Position numbers and translations under genes: made by a program
From: JAWVFM01 sp963841455
GTDB taxonomy: Bacteria; Actinomycetota; Thermoleophilia; Solirubrobacterales; 70-9
DNA: 64,000 nt
Direction of reading: 5' to 3'
Assembly: GCA_963841455.1 (NCBI GenBank)
Contig: CAWJCU010000008.1
Location: 62,001 to 126,000 of the forward strand
The notes under the pieces: generated by a model
Databases searched by the model: none
What the model saw: the letters and a program-made list of their open reading frames with translations, nothing else
Told to the model about the DNA's origin: nothing
Part shown: positions 53,798 to 64,000 of the stretch, piece after piece
How positions within the stretch are numbered: position 1 is the stretch's first letter
Layout of the letters: each line of letters opens with the position of its first letter

Positions 53798-54151
53798 ATG
53801 GCGACCGTCCTTCTCAGCGTCATCAAGGGCCCGGGGACCGGAGCGATGCATCCGATCACGGGGCCGGCCACGATCGGCCGGGGGACGAGCGCCGACATCG
53901 TCATCGCCGACGAGGCGGTCTCGCGAGCCCATGCGACGGTTCGCGTCGACGGGCAGACGGTCGTGCTCGAAGACCAGGGCAGCTCTAACGGCACCTTCGT
54001 GAACGGCGAGCGGATCGCGTCGGCCTGCCGGCTCGCGCCGGGCGACGTGGTGAAGGTCGGTGGAACCGAGCTCGAGGTGCGGGTGGAGACGCTCGCCGAC
54101 CCGATGACTCCGACCACGCCGACCGTGATCCACCAGTCGCCGGAGGGATAG
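53798..54151 (+). CDS. FHA-domain protein
   Basis: 117 residues, a single phosphothreonine-binding FHA domain: GPATIGRGTSADIVI with the conserved Gly-Arg, DEAVSRAHATVRVDGQ with Ser-Arg-x-His, and DQGSSNGTFVNGERI with Ser-Asn-Gly-Thr. No kinase or other domain is attached. Starts immediately after tRNA-Thr(GGT) with no room for a Shine-Dalgarno. Followed closely by a universal stress protein. Binding partner unknown. Confidence 0.92.
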   Translation: MATVLLSVIKGPGTGAMHPITGPATIGRGTSADIVIADEAVSRAHATVRVDGQTVVLEDQGSSNGTFVNGERIASACRLAPGDVVKVGGTELEVRVETLADPMTPTTPTVIHQSPEG

Positions 54152-54159
54152 CTCCCGGG

Positions 54160-54642
54160 ATGAGCACCGTCGCGCCGATCCTGATCGCATACGACGGCTC
54201 CGATGGCGCCCGCCGAGCTGTCTCTGAGGCCGCTGATCTGTTCCCCGGACGGGCGGCGTTGGTGATCACCGCCTGGGAGCCGGGCCTCGCCTACGCGGTG
54301 ACGGCGACGCCGAGTGCCGGGGATATGGGTCTCTCGCCGCCGCTGGCGGATCCGGAGGCGGCGAAGGAGGTCGACGACGAAGTCCAGGCCCGCGCGCTGC
54401 GGGTCGCGGGGGAGGGCGCTGAGCTGGCCACGTCGGGCGGCCTCGAGGCTGAGCCACTGGCCGTGGAGGAGGAGGGCGACGTGGCGGACACGATCGTCGA
54501 GCTTGCAAGCCGGAGAGGTGCCGCCGCGATCGTCGTCGGCTCGCGAGGGCTGACAGGACTGCGAGCCAGGCTGGAGGGCAGCACGTCGAAGCGCGTGTTG
54601 AAGCATTCACCGTGCCCGGTGCTGGTCGTCCACGACGACTGA
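54160..54642 (+). CDS. universal stress protein (UspA family)
   Basis: 160 residues. PILIAYDGSDGARRAVSEAADLF forms the first strand and helix. The ATP-binding pattern appears at the C-terminus as AAIVVGSRGLTGLRARLEGSTSKRVLKHSPCPVLVVHDD, with Gly-x2-Gly-x9-Gly-(Ser/Thr) conserved, so it probably binds ATP. It lies 8 nt after the FHA gene, likely the same transcript from the tRNA promoter. Confidence 0.92.
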   Translation: MSTVAPILIAYDGSDGARRAVSEAADLFPGRAALVITAWEPGLAYAVTATPSAGDMGLSPPLADPEAAKEVDDEVQARALRVAGEGAELATSGGLEAEPLAVEEEGDVADTIVELASRRGAAAIVVGSRGLTGLRARLEGSTSKRVLKHSPCPVLVVHDD

Positions 54643-54697
54643 GGCGAGCTTCCCCTGACGCCTCGATCGACGCGGCGCGGTTAGGGTTCCCGCCCGG

Positions 54698-55840
54698 ATG
54701 GACTTCGCCCTCACCGACGAGCAGCGCGACTTCGTCGCCGCGATCCGCGACTTCTGCCAGCGCGAGTGCGGGACACAGGAGAAGCGCGAGCGCCTGACCA
54801 ACGGCTACACCGAGCTCCACTCGGGCGAGATCTACAAGATGATGGCCGACCTCGGCTGGCTCGGTGTGACGATCCCCGAGGACGTCGGGGGCTCGGGCGG
54901 CACGATGGTGGATGCCTGCCTCTTCATGGAGGAGACGTCGCGCGGGATGGCGCCGATCGGGGGCTACGGGACGACGCTCATCGTCGCCGGCGCCTGTCAG
55001 CGGTTCGGCACCGACGAGCAGAAGGCCGACATCCTCGGCGGCGTCGCCCGCGGGGCGGTGGAGGCGATCGCGATGACCGAGCCCGAGGCGGGCTCCGACG
55101 TCGGCTCGCTCAAGACCTCGGCCGAGCGCGTCAACGGGGGGTTCGTGCTCAACGGGCAGAAGGTTTTCTGCTCCAACGCCCACATCTCCGACCACATCCT
55201 GATCGTCGCGCGGACGACGAAGGGGGAGTCGAAGCACGAGGGCCTGACGATGATCTGGGTTCCTCGCGAGGCGGACGGCCTCGAGATCAAGCCGATCGAC
55301 ACCCTCGGCGGGCGCGAGACGAACTATCTCTACCTGACCGACTGCGAAGCGCCCGCCGACGCGGTGCTCGGCGAGGTCGACCAGGGTTGGACCCAGCTCA
55401 TGGCGGGACTCAACGTCGAGCGGTTGATCCTCTCGGCGATCATGCTCGGCGTGGCCGAGCGAGCATTCGACGACGTGCTCGCCTACGTCAAGGAGCGGCG
55501 GCAATTCGACCGGCCGATCGGGTCCTTCCAGGCTCTCCAGCATCGCCTCGCCGACATGGCGACGGACCTCGAGGCCGCGCGACTCATGACCTATTGGGTG
55601 GCGGCCAAGGTCGACGAGGACCCCGATCGCATGCTTCCGCGTGAGGCCTCGATGGTGAAGCTCTTCGTCACCGAGATGGCCAAGCGCACCGCTCTCGAGG
55701 GCATGCAGATGATGGGCGGATACGGCTACTCCTCCGAGTACGACATGGAGCGCCTTGTGCGCCAGGTGCTCGTCTCGACCATCTACGGCGGGACCTCCGA
55801 GATCCAGCGCACGATCATCGCCAAGACGCTCGGGCTGTAG
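54698..55840 (+). CDS. acyl-CoA dehydrogenase
   Basis: FAD enzyme of beta-oxidation or a related pathway, 380 residues. FALTDEQRDFVAAIRDF opens the N-terminal helical domain. AIAMTEPEAGSDVGSLKTSAER is the flavin/substrate loop, KVFCSNAHISDHILIVART the beta domain, and RQFDRPIGSFQALQHRLADM and QMMGGYGYSSEYDMERLVRQ the C-terminal signatures, ending IYGGTSEIQRTIIAKTLGL. The catalytic Glu is expected in the C-terminal segment at SEIQR-adjacent or MGGYGY-adjacent position; not certain by eye. Followed by an intrinsic terminator. Confidence 0.93.
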   Translation: MDFALTDEQRDFVAAIRDFCQRECGTQEKRERLTNGYTELHSGEIYKMMADLGWLGVTIPEDVGGSGGTMVDACLFMEETSRGMAPIGGYGTTLIVAGACQRFGTDEQKADILGGVARGAVEAIAMTEPEAGSDVGSLKTSAERVNGGFVLNGQKVFCSNAHISDHILIVARTTKGESKHEGLTMIWVPREADGLEIKPIDTLGGRETNYLYLTDCEAPADAVLGEVDQGWTQLMAGLNVERLILSAIMLGVAERAFDDVLAYVKERRQFDRPIGSFQALQHRLADMATDLEAARLMTYWVAAKVDEDPDRMLPREASMVKLFVTEMAKRTALEGMQMMGGYGYSSEYDMERLVRQVLVSTIYGGTSEIQRTIIAKTLGL

Positions 55841-55870
55841 ACGTCCTCAGGGCGCTATCCTTCGGCCGGT

Positions 55871-55896
55871 CTCCGCCTTGCGGCGGGGTCTTTTTT
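55871..55896 (+). terminator. intrinsic terminator after the acyl-CoA dehydrogenase gene
   Basis: CTCCGCC-TTGC-GGCGGGG hairpin followed by TC and six T. It ends the acyl-CoA dehydrogenase transcript and isolates the downstream ribosomal cluster. Confidence 0.85.
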
Positions 55897-55949
55897 GTAA
55901 TGGCGACCCACCGGCTCGTCGGATCGGGTCGACGTGGAGACGAGGGAAC

Positions 55950-56114
55950 TTGGCCCGCGGAGAAGTCCGAATCGCTGTGACGCTCGCCTGCGAAGAGTGC
56001 AAGCGGCGCAACTACCAGACCAACAAGTCGCGGCGGAACACGCCCGACCGGGTGACGCTGCGCAAGTACTGCCGCTGGTGTGGGCGCCACACCTCCCACA
56101 AGGAAACGCGCTGA
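55950..56114 (+). CDS. rpmG: 50S ribosomal protein L33
   Basis: 54 residues, a zinc-binding form: VTLACEECKRRNYQTNKSRR then YCRWCGRHTSHKETR, with both CxxC pairs. TTG start; in-frame alternatives upstream would add non-family residues. First gene of the rpmG-secE-nusG set, the usual position for this copy. Confidence 0.93.
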   Translation: MARGEVRIAVTLACEECKRRNYQTNKSRRNTPDRVTLRKYCRWCGRHTSHKETR

Positions 56115-56132
56115 GCGCGCGACCGGCTGCAG

Positions 56133-56708
56133 ATGGCTAAGACGAGAGCGCAGCGCAAGGCCGAGCAGCGGCGCCGGCAGGCCGAGGCGGCTCGCGGCGC
56201 CGACGGTGCCAAGGTCTCCGAAGCCCAGCACCGCACGCAGGTCCCGGAGACCGCCGACGTGATCGAGGCCGAGCTCGCGGAGCAGGGCGCCGACCTCGTC
56301 GAGCTGGCCTCCGAGACGGCCGAGCAGGCCGACGCCAAGCGCGCCGCGGAGGCCGCCCCGGCCCCCTCGCGCGCCGACGTGGGCAAGCCCACGGAGGTCG
56401 AGGAAGAGGCGGCGCCGGACCGGATCTCGCGCCGCGAGCGCAAGCGCGCGGAGCGGGAGAAGGCGCGGCGGGCCAAGGAGTCGGTGGAGCGCCGCCAGCG
56501 CTCTCAGGCGGCGGCGCCCGAGCGCCAGCGGGGCCGCGTGATCGGCTTCCTGATCTCCTGCTGGGCCGAGCTCAAGCGCGTTCAGTGGCCCGACCGCGAG
56601 ACCCTCATCCAGGCCTCGGCGGTGACGATCCTCTTTATCGCAATCGCGGCCGTCTACCTCGGCGCGCTCGACACGATCTTCAACTACCTCGTTCAGCACC
56701 TGCTCTGA
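56133..56708 (+). CDS. secE: preprotein translocase subunit SecE with long N-terminal extension
   Basis: The last 60 residues are SecE: RVIGFLISCWAELKRVQWPDRETLIQASAVTILFIAIAAVYLGALD, i.e. amphipathic helix with WP and one membrane helix. About 130 charged Ala/Glu/Arg-rich residues precede it (RKAEQRRRQAEAARG, then SRRERKRAEREKARRAKES), much longer than the usual 60-90-residue protein and probably disordered. Position before nusG confirms identity. Confidence 0.92.
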   Translation: MAKTRAQRKAEQRRRQAEAARGADGAKVSEAQHRTQVPETADVIEAELAEQGADLVELASETAEQADAKRAAEAAPAPSRADVGKPTEVEEEAAPDRISRRERKRAEREKARRAKESVERRQRSQAAAPERQRGRVIGFLISCWAELKRVQWPDRETLIQASAVTILFIAIAAVYLGALDTIFNYLVQHLL

Positions 56709-56725
56709 TCAGAGGGCCAAAACTC

Positions 56726-57253
56726 ATGTTTCGCTGGTACGTCATCAACACATACTCGGGCCACGAGAACAAGGTCCGCCAGAACCTCGAGCACCGCATC
56801 GAGACGATGGGGCAGCGCAACAGGGTGCGCCAGGTGCTGGTGCCGACCGAGCAGGTCTCCGAGCTCAAGGACGGCCAGCGGGTCCAGGTCGAGAAGCGGA
56901 CGATGCCCGGCTACGTGCTCGTCCAGATGGAGATGACGGACGACGCGTGGGGCCTCGTGAAGAACACCCCTGGCGTCACCGGCTTCGTCGGTTCGCGCAA
57001 CAAGCCGGTGCCGCTCTCGCAGCCCGAGGTCGATCGCCTTCTGCACCGCGACGCGGACGGCGCCGAGCGCCCGAGGGCGCGGGCCCAGTTCGCCATCGGG
57101 GAGACCGTCAAGGTCATCTCGGGGCCGTTGTCCGACTTCTCGGGCGAGATCGCCGAGATCAACGAGGACGCGGCCAAGCTCAAGGTGCTCGTCTCCATCT
57201 TCGGCCGCGAGACGCCGGTCGAGGTGACCTACGACCAGGTAAAGAAGCTTTAG
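56726..57253 (+). CDS. nusG: transcription termination/antitermination protein NusG
   Basis: 175 residues. WYVINTYSGHENKVRQNLEHRI begins the NGN domain, MPGYVLVQMEMTDDAWGLVKNTPGVTGFVG completes it, and a KOW domain follows: GETVKVISGPLSDFSGEIAEINEDAAKLKVLVSIFGRETPVEV. ATG 56726. The TAG stop is followed 16 nt later by the third double-hairpin repeat, before rplK. Confidence 0.96.
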   Translation: MFRWYVINTYSGHENKVRQNLEHRIETMGQRNRVRQVLVPTEQVSELKDGQRVQVEKRTMPGYVLVQMEMTDDAWGLVKNTPGVTGFVGSRNKPVPLSQPEVDRLLHRDADGAERPRARAQFAIGETVKVISGPLSDFSGEIAEINEDAAKLKVLVSIFGRETPVEVTYDQVKKL

Positions 57254-57266
57254 CTTCTGGTCCGGT

Positions 57267-57320
57267 GAGGACCTTTAGGTCCGAAAGCGGCATGTAAGGA
57301 TGCCGTAGGCATCCGCAAGT
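57267..57320 (+). repeat. double-hairpin intergenic repeat, copy C
   Basis: Stem 1 is GGACCT-TT-AGGTCC (57269-57282), then the 15-nt linker GAAAGCGGCATGTAA. Stem 2 is GGATGCC-GTA-GGCATCC (57298-57314), then GCAAGT. Both stems differ from the other copies by paired changes. It lies in the nusG-rplK gap, 24 nt before the rplK ATG, and so is inside a highly expressed transcript. Confidence 0.8.
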
Positions 57321-57344
57321 TATTCAGGAAGTACGAGAAACGAA

Positions 57345-57779
57345 ATGGCCAAGAAGGTCCTCACGATGATCAAGCTGCAAATCCCGGCGGCTGCCGCGAA
57401 CCCGGCGCCCCCGGTCGGCCCCGCGCTCGGCCAGCACGGGGTCAACATCATGGAGTTCTGCAAGGCGTTCAACGCGCAGACCCAGCAGGACGCCGGCACG
57501 ATCATCCCGGTCGAGATCACGGTCTTCGAGGACCGGTCGTTCACCTTCATCACGAAGACTCCGCCGGCCGCGGTCCTGATCCGCGAGGCGCTCGGAATCG
57601 AGAAGGGCTCTGGCGAGCCGAACCGCGAGAAGGTCGGCCGCCTCACCGCCAACCAGTGCCGCCAGATCGCCGAGCGCAAGATGCCCGACCTGAACGCGAA
57701 CGACCTCGACGCGGCCTCACGGATCATCGCCGGGACCGCCCGCTCGATGGGCGTCGAGGTCGAGGGGCAGGAGGTCTGA
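57345..57779 (+). CDS. rplK: 50S ribosomal protein L11
   Basis: 144 residues. IKLQIPAAAANPAPPVGPALGQHGVNIMEFCKAFNA is the conserved N-terminal domain; KTPPAAVLIREALGIEKGSG and the C-terminal RNA-binding helix region DLNANDLDAASRIIAGTARSMGV follow. Its stop overlaps the rplA ATG by one base. The sequence GAAGTACGAGAAACGAAA just before the ATG recurs, nearly identical, before rplL. Confidence 0.97.
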   Translation: MAKKVLTMIKLQIPAAAANPAPPVGPALGQHGVNIMEFCKAFNAQTQQDAGTIIPVEITVFEDRSFTFITKTPPAAVLIREALGIEKGSGEPNREKVGRLTANQCRQIAERKMPDLNANDLDAASRIIAGTARSMGVEVEGQEV

Positions 57780-58534
57780 TGGCGCACGGGAAGCGCTACC
57801 GCAACGCCTACGAGGCGATCGACCGCGATCACCGCTACCCGCCTGCCGAGGCGGTTGCCCTCCTGAAGGAGACTGCCGGCGCGAAGTTCGACGAGACGGT
57901 CGAGCTTCATTTCAAGCTTGGCGTCAACGTCCGCCACGCCGAGGAGCAGCTCCGCGGGACCCTCGCGCTTCCAAACGGTCTCGGAAAGGACGTGACGGTC
58001 GCGGTCTTCGCCGAGGGCGACGCCGCGCGCGCCGCGACGGAAGCCGGGGCCGCTCACGTGGGGGGCGAGGACCTGGCGAAGCGGATCGAGGAGGGGTTCG
58101 ACGACTTCGACGTCGTGATCGCCACCCCCAGCGTCATGGGTCCGGTGGTCTCGAAGCTCGGCCGCATCCTCGGGCCGGCCGGAAAGATGCCGAACCCCAA
58201 GGTCGGGACGGTGACGGACGACGTCGCCAAGGCCGTCGAGGAGGCGAAGACGGGGAAGGTCGAGTACCGAACCGACCGCCAGGGCAACGTACACCTGGCG
58301 ATCGGGAAGACGAGCTTCGATGCGCAGGCGCTGCTCGAGAACTACGCCGCCGTCATCGAGGAGATCGTGCGAGCAAAGCCCGCGGCGGCCAAGGGCCGCT
58401 TCCTCGAGTCGATCACCCTGTCGACCACGATGGGCCCGGGGATCCGGGTCGACGGCTCGAAGACGACTGAGCGAGACATCCTCGCCGACAGCCTCCCCGC
58501 CGAAGCCGACGAGCCCGCGCCCGCGGCTGCCTAG
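57779..58534 (+). CDS. rplA: 50S ribosomal protein L1
   Basis: 251 residues. GKRYRNAYEAIDRDHRYPPAEAVALLKE, then FKLGVNVRHAEEQLRGTLALPNGLG (rRNA-binding), GPVVSKLGRILGPAGKMPNPKVGTVT and ITLSTTMGPGIRVD. A 15-residue acidic/Ala tail follows. Known in other bacteria as autoregulator of rplKA. Confidence 0.97.
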   Translation: MAHGKRYRNAYEAIDRDHRYPPAEAVALLKETAGAKFDETVELHFKLGVNVRHAEEQLRGTLALPNGLGKDVTVAVFAEGDAARAATEAGAAHVGGEDLAKRIEEGFDDFDVVIATPSVMGPVVSKLGRILGPAGKMPNPKVGTVTDDVAKAVEEAKTGKVEYRTDRQGNVHLAIGKTSFDAQALLENYAAVIEEIVRAKPAAAKGRFLESITLSTTMGPGIRVDGSKTTERDILADSLPAEADEPAPAAA

Positions 58535-58549
58535 GAGAGGCCTTCCGCT

Positions 58550-58675
58550 ACCATCGCGCCCCCGACAACCTTCGCCTGCCGAAGACCGCTGGCCGGGAAC
58601 CCGTAAGTCCAGCGCAGGTGGTGCCCGGAGACGTTCCCGAGCCCGCCCGTGCCTTCGGCCCCGGTGGGTTTTTTC
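58550..58675 (+). promoter_or_regulatory. L10 leader upstream of rplJ, with a terminator-like hairpin
   Basis: GCCGAAGACCGCTGG, GTAAGTCCAGCGCAGGT and the surrounding stems match the conserved L10(L12)4-binding leader of rplJL operons. At its 3' end CCCGCC...GGTGGG with an inner GCC-TTC-GGC helix is followed directly by six T and the rplJ ATG. This could act as an attenuator or be part of the leader fold. Confidence 0.75.
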
Positions 58676-59335
58676 ATGGACAAGGAACAGAAAGCAGCCC
58701 TAGTCGAGGAGATCGCGTCCGACCTGTCGGAGGCGCAGGCGATCTTCGCCATCGACTACCGCGGCATCAGCGTTCCCGAGGCGGCGGAGCTGCGCGGGAA
58801 GCTTGTCGAGGCGGATGCGACCTTCAAGATCGTCAAGAACCGCCTCGCGAAGCGGGCGGCCGAGCAGGCCGGCCAGGACGGGCTCGAGCCGCTGCTCGAA
58901 GGGCCGACCGCACTCACCTACGTCGCCGGCGACCCGGTCGTCGCGGCGAAGGCCATCTCCACCTTCTCCCGCGAGCACGAGGTCCTCACCTACAAGGGCG
59001 GGTTCATGGACGGCGCGGCGCTCGACGCCGACTCCTTCAAGGCGATAGCCCGCCTCCCGGGCCTCGACGTTCTGCACGGCCAGCTCGTCGGGCTGGCGGC
59101 GAGCCCGCTCACCGGACTCGTTCGCGGTCTCGGCTCGCTGATGTCTGGGCTCGCGGTGGCGCTCGGGAAGGTCGCCGAGCAGGGGCTCGTGGGCGGCGAG
59201 GAGGCGGCCGAGGCGCCGGCCGAGGAGGCTGAGCCCGAGGCGGAAGCTGATAGCGAGGCCGCTGACGACGAGGGCAGCGAGGACGAGAAGGAGCCCGCCG
59301 CCGAGGCGGAAGCCGAGCCGGACTCGAGCGAGTGA
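58676..59335 (+). CDS. rplJ: 50S ribosomal protein L10
   Basis: 219 residues. KEQKAALVEEIASDLSEAQAIFAIDYRGISV, LRGKLVEADATFKIVKNRLAKRA and GPTALTYVAGDPVVAAKAISTF are the rRNA/L11-binding part; helix 8 for L12 binding is around LGSLMSGLAVALGKVAEQ. The last 45 residues are Glu/Ala-rich, an acidic extension beyond the usual 170 residues. ATG follows a run of six T, with no typical Shine-Dalgarno close by. Confidence 0.95.
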   Translation: MDKEQKAALVEEIASDLSEAQAIFAIDYRGISVPEAAELRGKLVEADATFKIVKNRLAKRAAEQAGQDGLEPLLEGPTALTYVAGDPVVAAKAISTFSREHEVLTYKGGFMDGAALDADSFKAIARLPGLDVLHGQLVGLAASPLTGLVRGLGSLMSGLAVALGKVAEQGLVGGEEAAEAPAEEAEPEAEADSEAADDEGSEDEKEPAAEAEAEPDSSE

Positions 59336-59373
59336 CGAATTGCGTCGCGCATGGGGACGGAACCCGTCACTCG
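59329..59373. repeat. palindromic repeat family 2, copy 2
   Basis: CGAGTGACG and CGTCACTCG form a perfect 9-bp inverted repeat that contains the rplJ stop codon. The loop holds AATTGCGTCG and GACGGAA, the same inner words as the palindrome at 41814-41852, although the arms differ. It lies in the rplJ-rplL gap. Confidence 0.65.
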
Positions 59374-59436
59374 CCTGGCCAGCCTCCCTACTTGACCTGT
59401 TTTTGAAGAACGAGAAACGAAACGAGGACTAACCAG

Positions 59437-59829
59437 ATGGCTACGAAGGTTTCAACCGAGGACTGGATCGAGGAGCTCAAGGGCATCTCCGTGCTCGAGC
59501 TGTCCGAGCGCATCAAGGCGCTCGAGGAGGAGTTCGGCGTCTCCGCGACGGCTGTGGCGGCGGCTGCCCCGGCGGCCGGCGGTGCGGCCGGCGGCGACGG
59601 CGACGCAGAGGAGGAGTCGAGCACCGTCGATGTGCACCTCACCGGTGTCGGCGACAAGAAGATCCAGGTCATCAAGGCCGTTCGCGCCGGCGTTGGGCTC
59701 GGCCTCAAGGAGGCCAAGGCCCTCGTCGACTCACACCCCACCGCCATCAAGGAGGGGGTCGACCGCGAGGAGGCGGAGCAGCTCAAGGGCCAGATCGAGG
59801 AGGCCGGCGGCGAGGTCGAGCTAAAATAA
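59437..59829 (+). CDS. rplL: 50S ribosomal protein L7/L12
   Basis: 130 residues. N-terminal dimerisation helices WIEELKGISVLELSERIKALEEEFGVSA, an Ala/Gly hinge, and the C-terminal factor-binding domain KIQVIKAVRAGVGLGLKEAKALVDSHPTAIKEGVDREEAEQLKGQIEEAGGEVELK. Ends at a TAA before the rpoB promoter region. Confidence 0.97.
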   Translation: MATKVSTEDWIEELKGISVLELSERIKALEEEFGVSATAVAAAAPAAGGAAGGDGDAEEESSTVDVHLTGVGDKKIQVIKAVRAGVGLGLKEAKALVDSHPTAIKEGVDREEAEQLKGQIEEAGGEVELK

Positions 59830-59884
59830 CGTCAGCTGGAGTTCGAGCAGCACATCGGTTCGGCGCGGCGCGGGTGCGCCACGC

Positions 59885-59913
59885 TTGACTTACGCAGGAC
59901 CGGTGTGTTAATC
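59885..59913 (+). promoter_or_regulatory. sigma-70 promoter upstream of rpoB
   Basis: TTGACT, a 17-bp spacer, and TTAATC in the 166-nt gap between rplL and rpoB. It is the best -35/-10 pair seen in the window and would give rpoBC its own transcript with a leader of about 75 nt. Confidence 0.65.
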
Positions 59914-59995
59914 TGTGCGGTCGCGCGCCGTTGGCCCCTTTTGCCCGATCTCTCGCGCTAGTTCGCCCTGTTCGTCCATCTGAGGAGTCGCCCAG

Positions 59996-63544
<3,549 letters not shown>

Positions 63545-63552
63545 GCAGACCC

Positions 63553-64000
63553 ATGGACATCAACAACTTCGACGCGATCGAGATCGGCCTCGCCTCCTCT
63601 AAGAAGATCCGGAGCTGGAGCTCCGGAGAGGTAACCAAGCCTGAGACGATCAACTACCGCACGCTGAAGCCCGAGAAGGACGGGCTCTTCTGCGAGCGCA
63701 TCTTCGGTCCCACGAAGGACTGGGAGTGCTACTGCGGCAAGTACAAGCGAGTCCGCTATAAGGGCATCGTCTGCGAGCGCTGTGGTGTCGAGGTCACGCG
63801 CTCGAAGGTCCGCCGCGAGCGCATGGGCCACGTCGACCTCGCCGCTCCCGTCTCCCACATCTGGTTCTTCAAGGGCGTTCCCAGCCGCATCGGCTACCTG
63901 ATCGACATGGCTCCGAAGGAGCTCGAGAAGGTCCTCTACTTCGCCGCCTCCCTGATCACCTCGATCGACGATGAGGCGCGCCAGAAGGACCTCTCGAAGC
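63553..64000 (+). CDS. rpoC: DNA-directed RNA polymerase beta-prime subunit, cut by window end
   Basis: First 149 codons. DINNFDAIEIGLASSKKIRSW, then GLFCERIFGPTKDWECYCGKYKRVRYKGIVCERCGVEVT, the N-terminal zinc ribbon with four cysteines (CYCG and CERC), and RERMGHVDLAAPVSHIWFFKG. ATG 8 nt after rpoB. The rest lies outside the window. Confidence 0.98.
   Translation, partial: MDINNFDAIEIGLASSKKIRSWSSGEVTKPETINYRTLKPEKDGLFCERIFGPTKDWECYCGKYKRVRYKGIVCERCGVEVTRSKVRRERMGHVDLAAPVSHIWFFKGVPSRIGYLIDMAPKELEKVLYFAASLITSIDDEARQKDLSK

Overview
This window is very GC-rich, strongly GC3-biased chromosomal DNA from a bacterium. I read it as an actinobacterium, most likely of the Thermoleophilia (Solirubrobacterales/Gaiellales type). 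The reasons are the actinobacterial gene families (a family 1 encapsulin with encapsulated ferritin, NrdJ plus NrdR, a DUF6421 cluster, a CsbD protein), the many GTG/TTG starts, the many TANNNT hexamers placed 6-8 nt before start codons (leaderless style), and rpmG-secE-nusG-rplKAJL-rpoBC gene order. The lineage call is inference; no rRNA is present.

Layout. 1-10.6 kb is a sugar-catabolism block: zwf (partial, divergent), gnd, pgl, tkt, tal, pgi, a HAD phosphatase, a sugar/H+ symporter and a ROK glucokinase, which together cover glucose uptake, phosphorylation and the pentose phosphate pathway. 10.6-17.1 kb holds a TMEM175-type channel, a tautomerase/TetR divergent pair, a small secreted protein, apt, and nrdR-nrdJ behind NrdR-box-like sites. 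17.2-19.4 kb carries a hemolysin III-like protein with an 11-residue repeat N-terminus, then a two-gene encapsulin nanocompartment operon (encapsulated ferritin plus shell). 19.3-22.4 kb is a TetR-controlled cupin/GNAT/small protein/enoyl-CoA hydratase run with visible operators. 22.4-31.2 kb is mixed: a two-component system, VOC proteins, siroheme synthase-like protein, cytochrome P450, membrane and envelope genes. 31.3-38.5 kb has an archaeal-type topoisomerase I, tmk, holB and a PhoR/PhoB-like pair. 38.5-47.4 kb includes tRNA-Thr(CGT), glycosyltransferases, uracil-DNA glycosylase, malic enzyme, pgsA, folE2, the primary sigma factor and CsbD. 47.3-48.1 kb is a decayed patch around tRNA-Tyr with two pseudogenes and a perfect SOS-box-like palindrome. 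48.1-55.9 kb has a secreted GH5 hydrolase, an Lrp-DUF6421-SDR-threonine aldolase cluster, tRNA-Thr(GGT), FHA, USP and acyl-CoA dehydrogenase genes. 55.9-64 kb is the rpmG-secE-nusG-rplK-rplA-rplJ-rplL-rpoB-rpoC expression cluster, with rpoC cut by the window end.

Two unexplained repeat families stand out. One is a double-hairpin element (three copies, both stems varying by compensatory changes while a 15-nt linker and a GCAAGT tail are conserved), each copy placed just after a stop codon. The other is a long palindrome with a conserved inner sequence (two copies). The sequence also carries at least fourteen apparent single-base frame breaks in conserved genes. All but one need the same +1 correction, which points to assembly or sequencing indels rather than biology, so several genes below are given with frame breaks.
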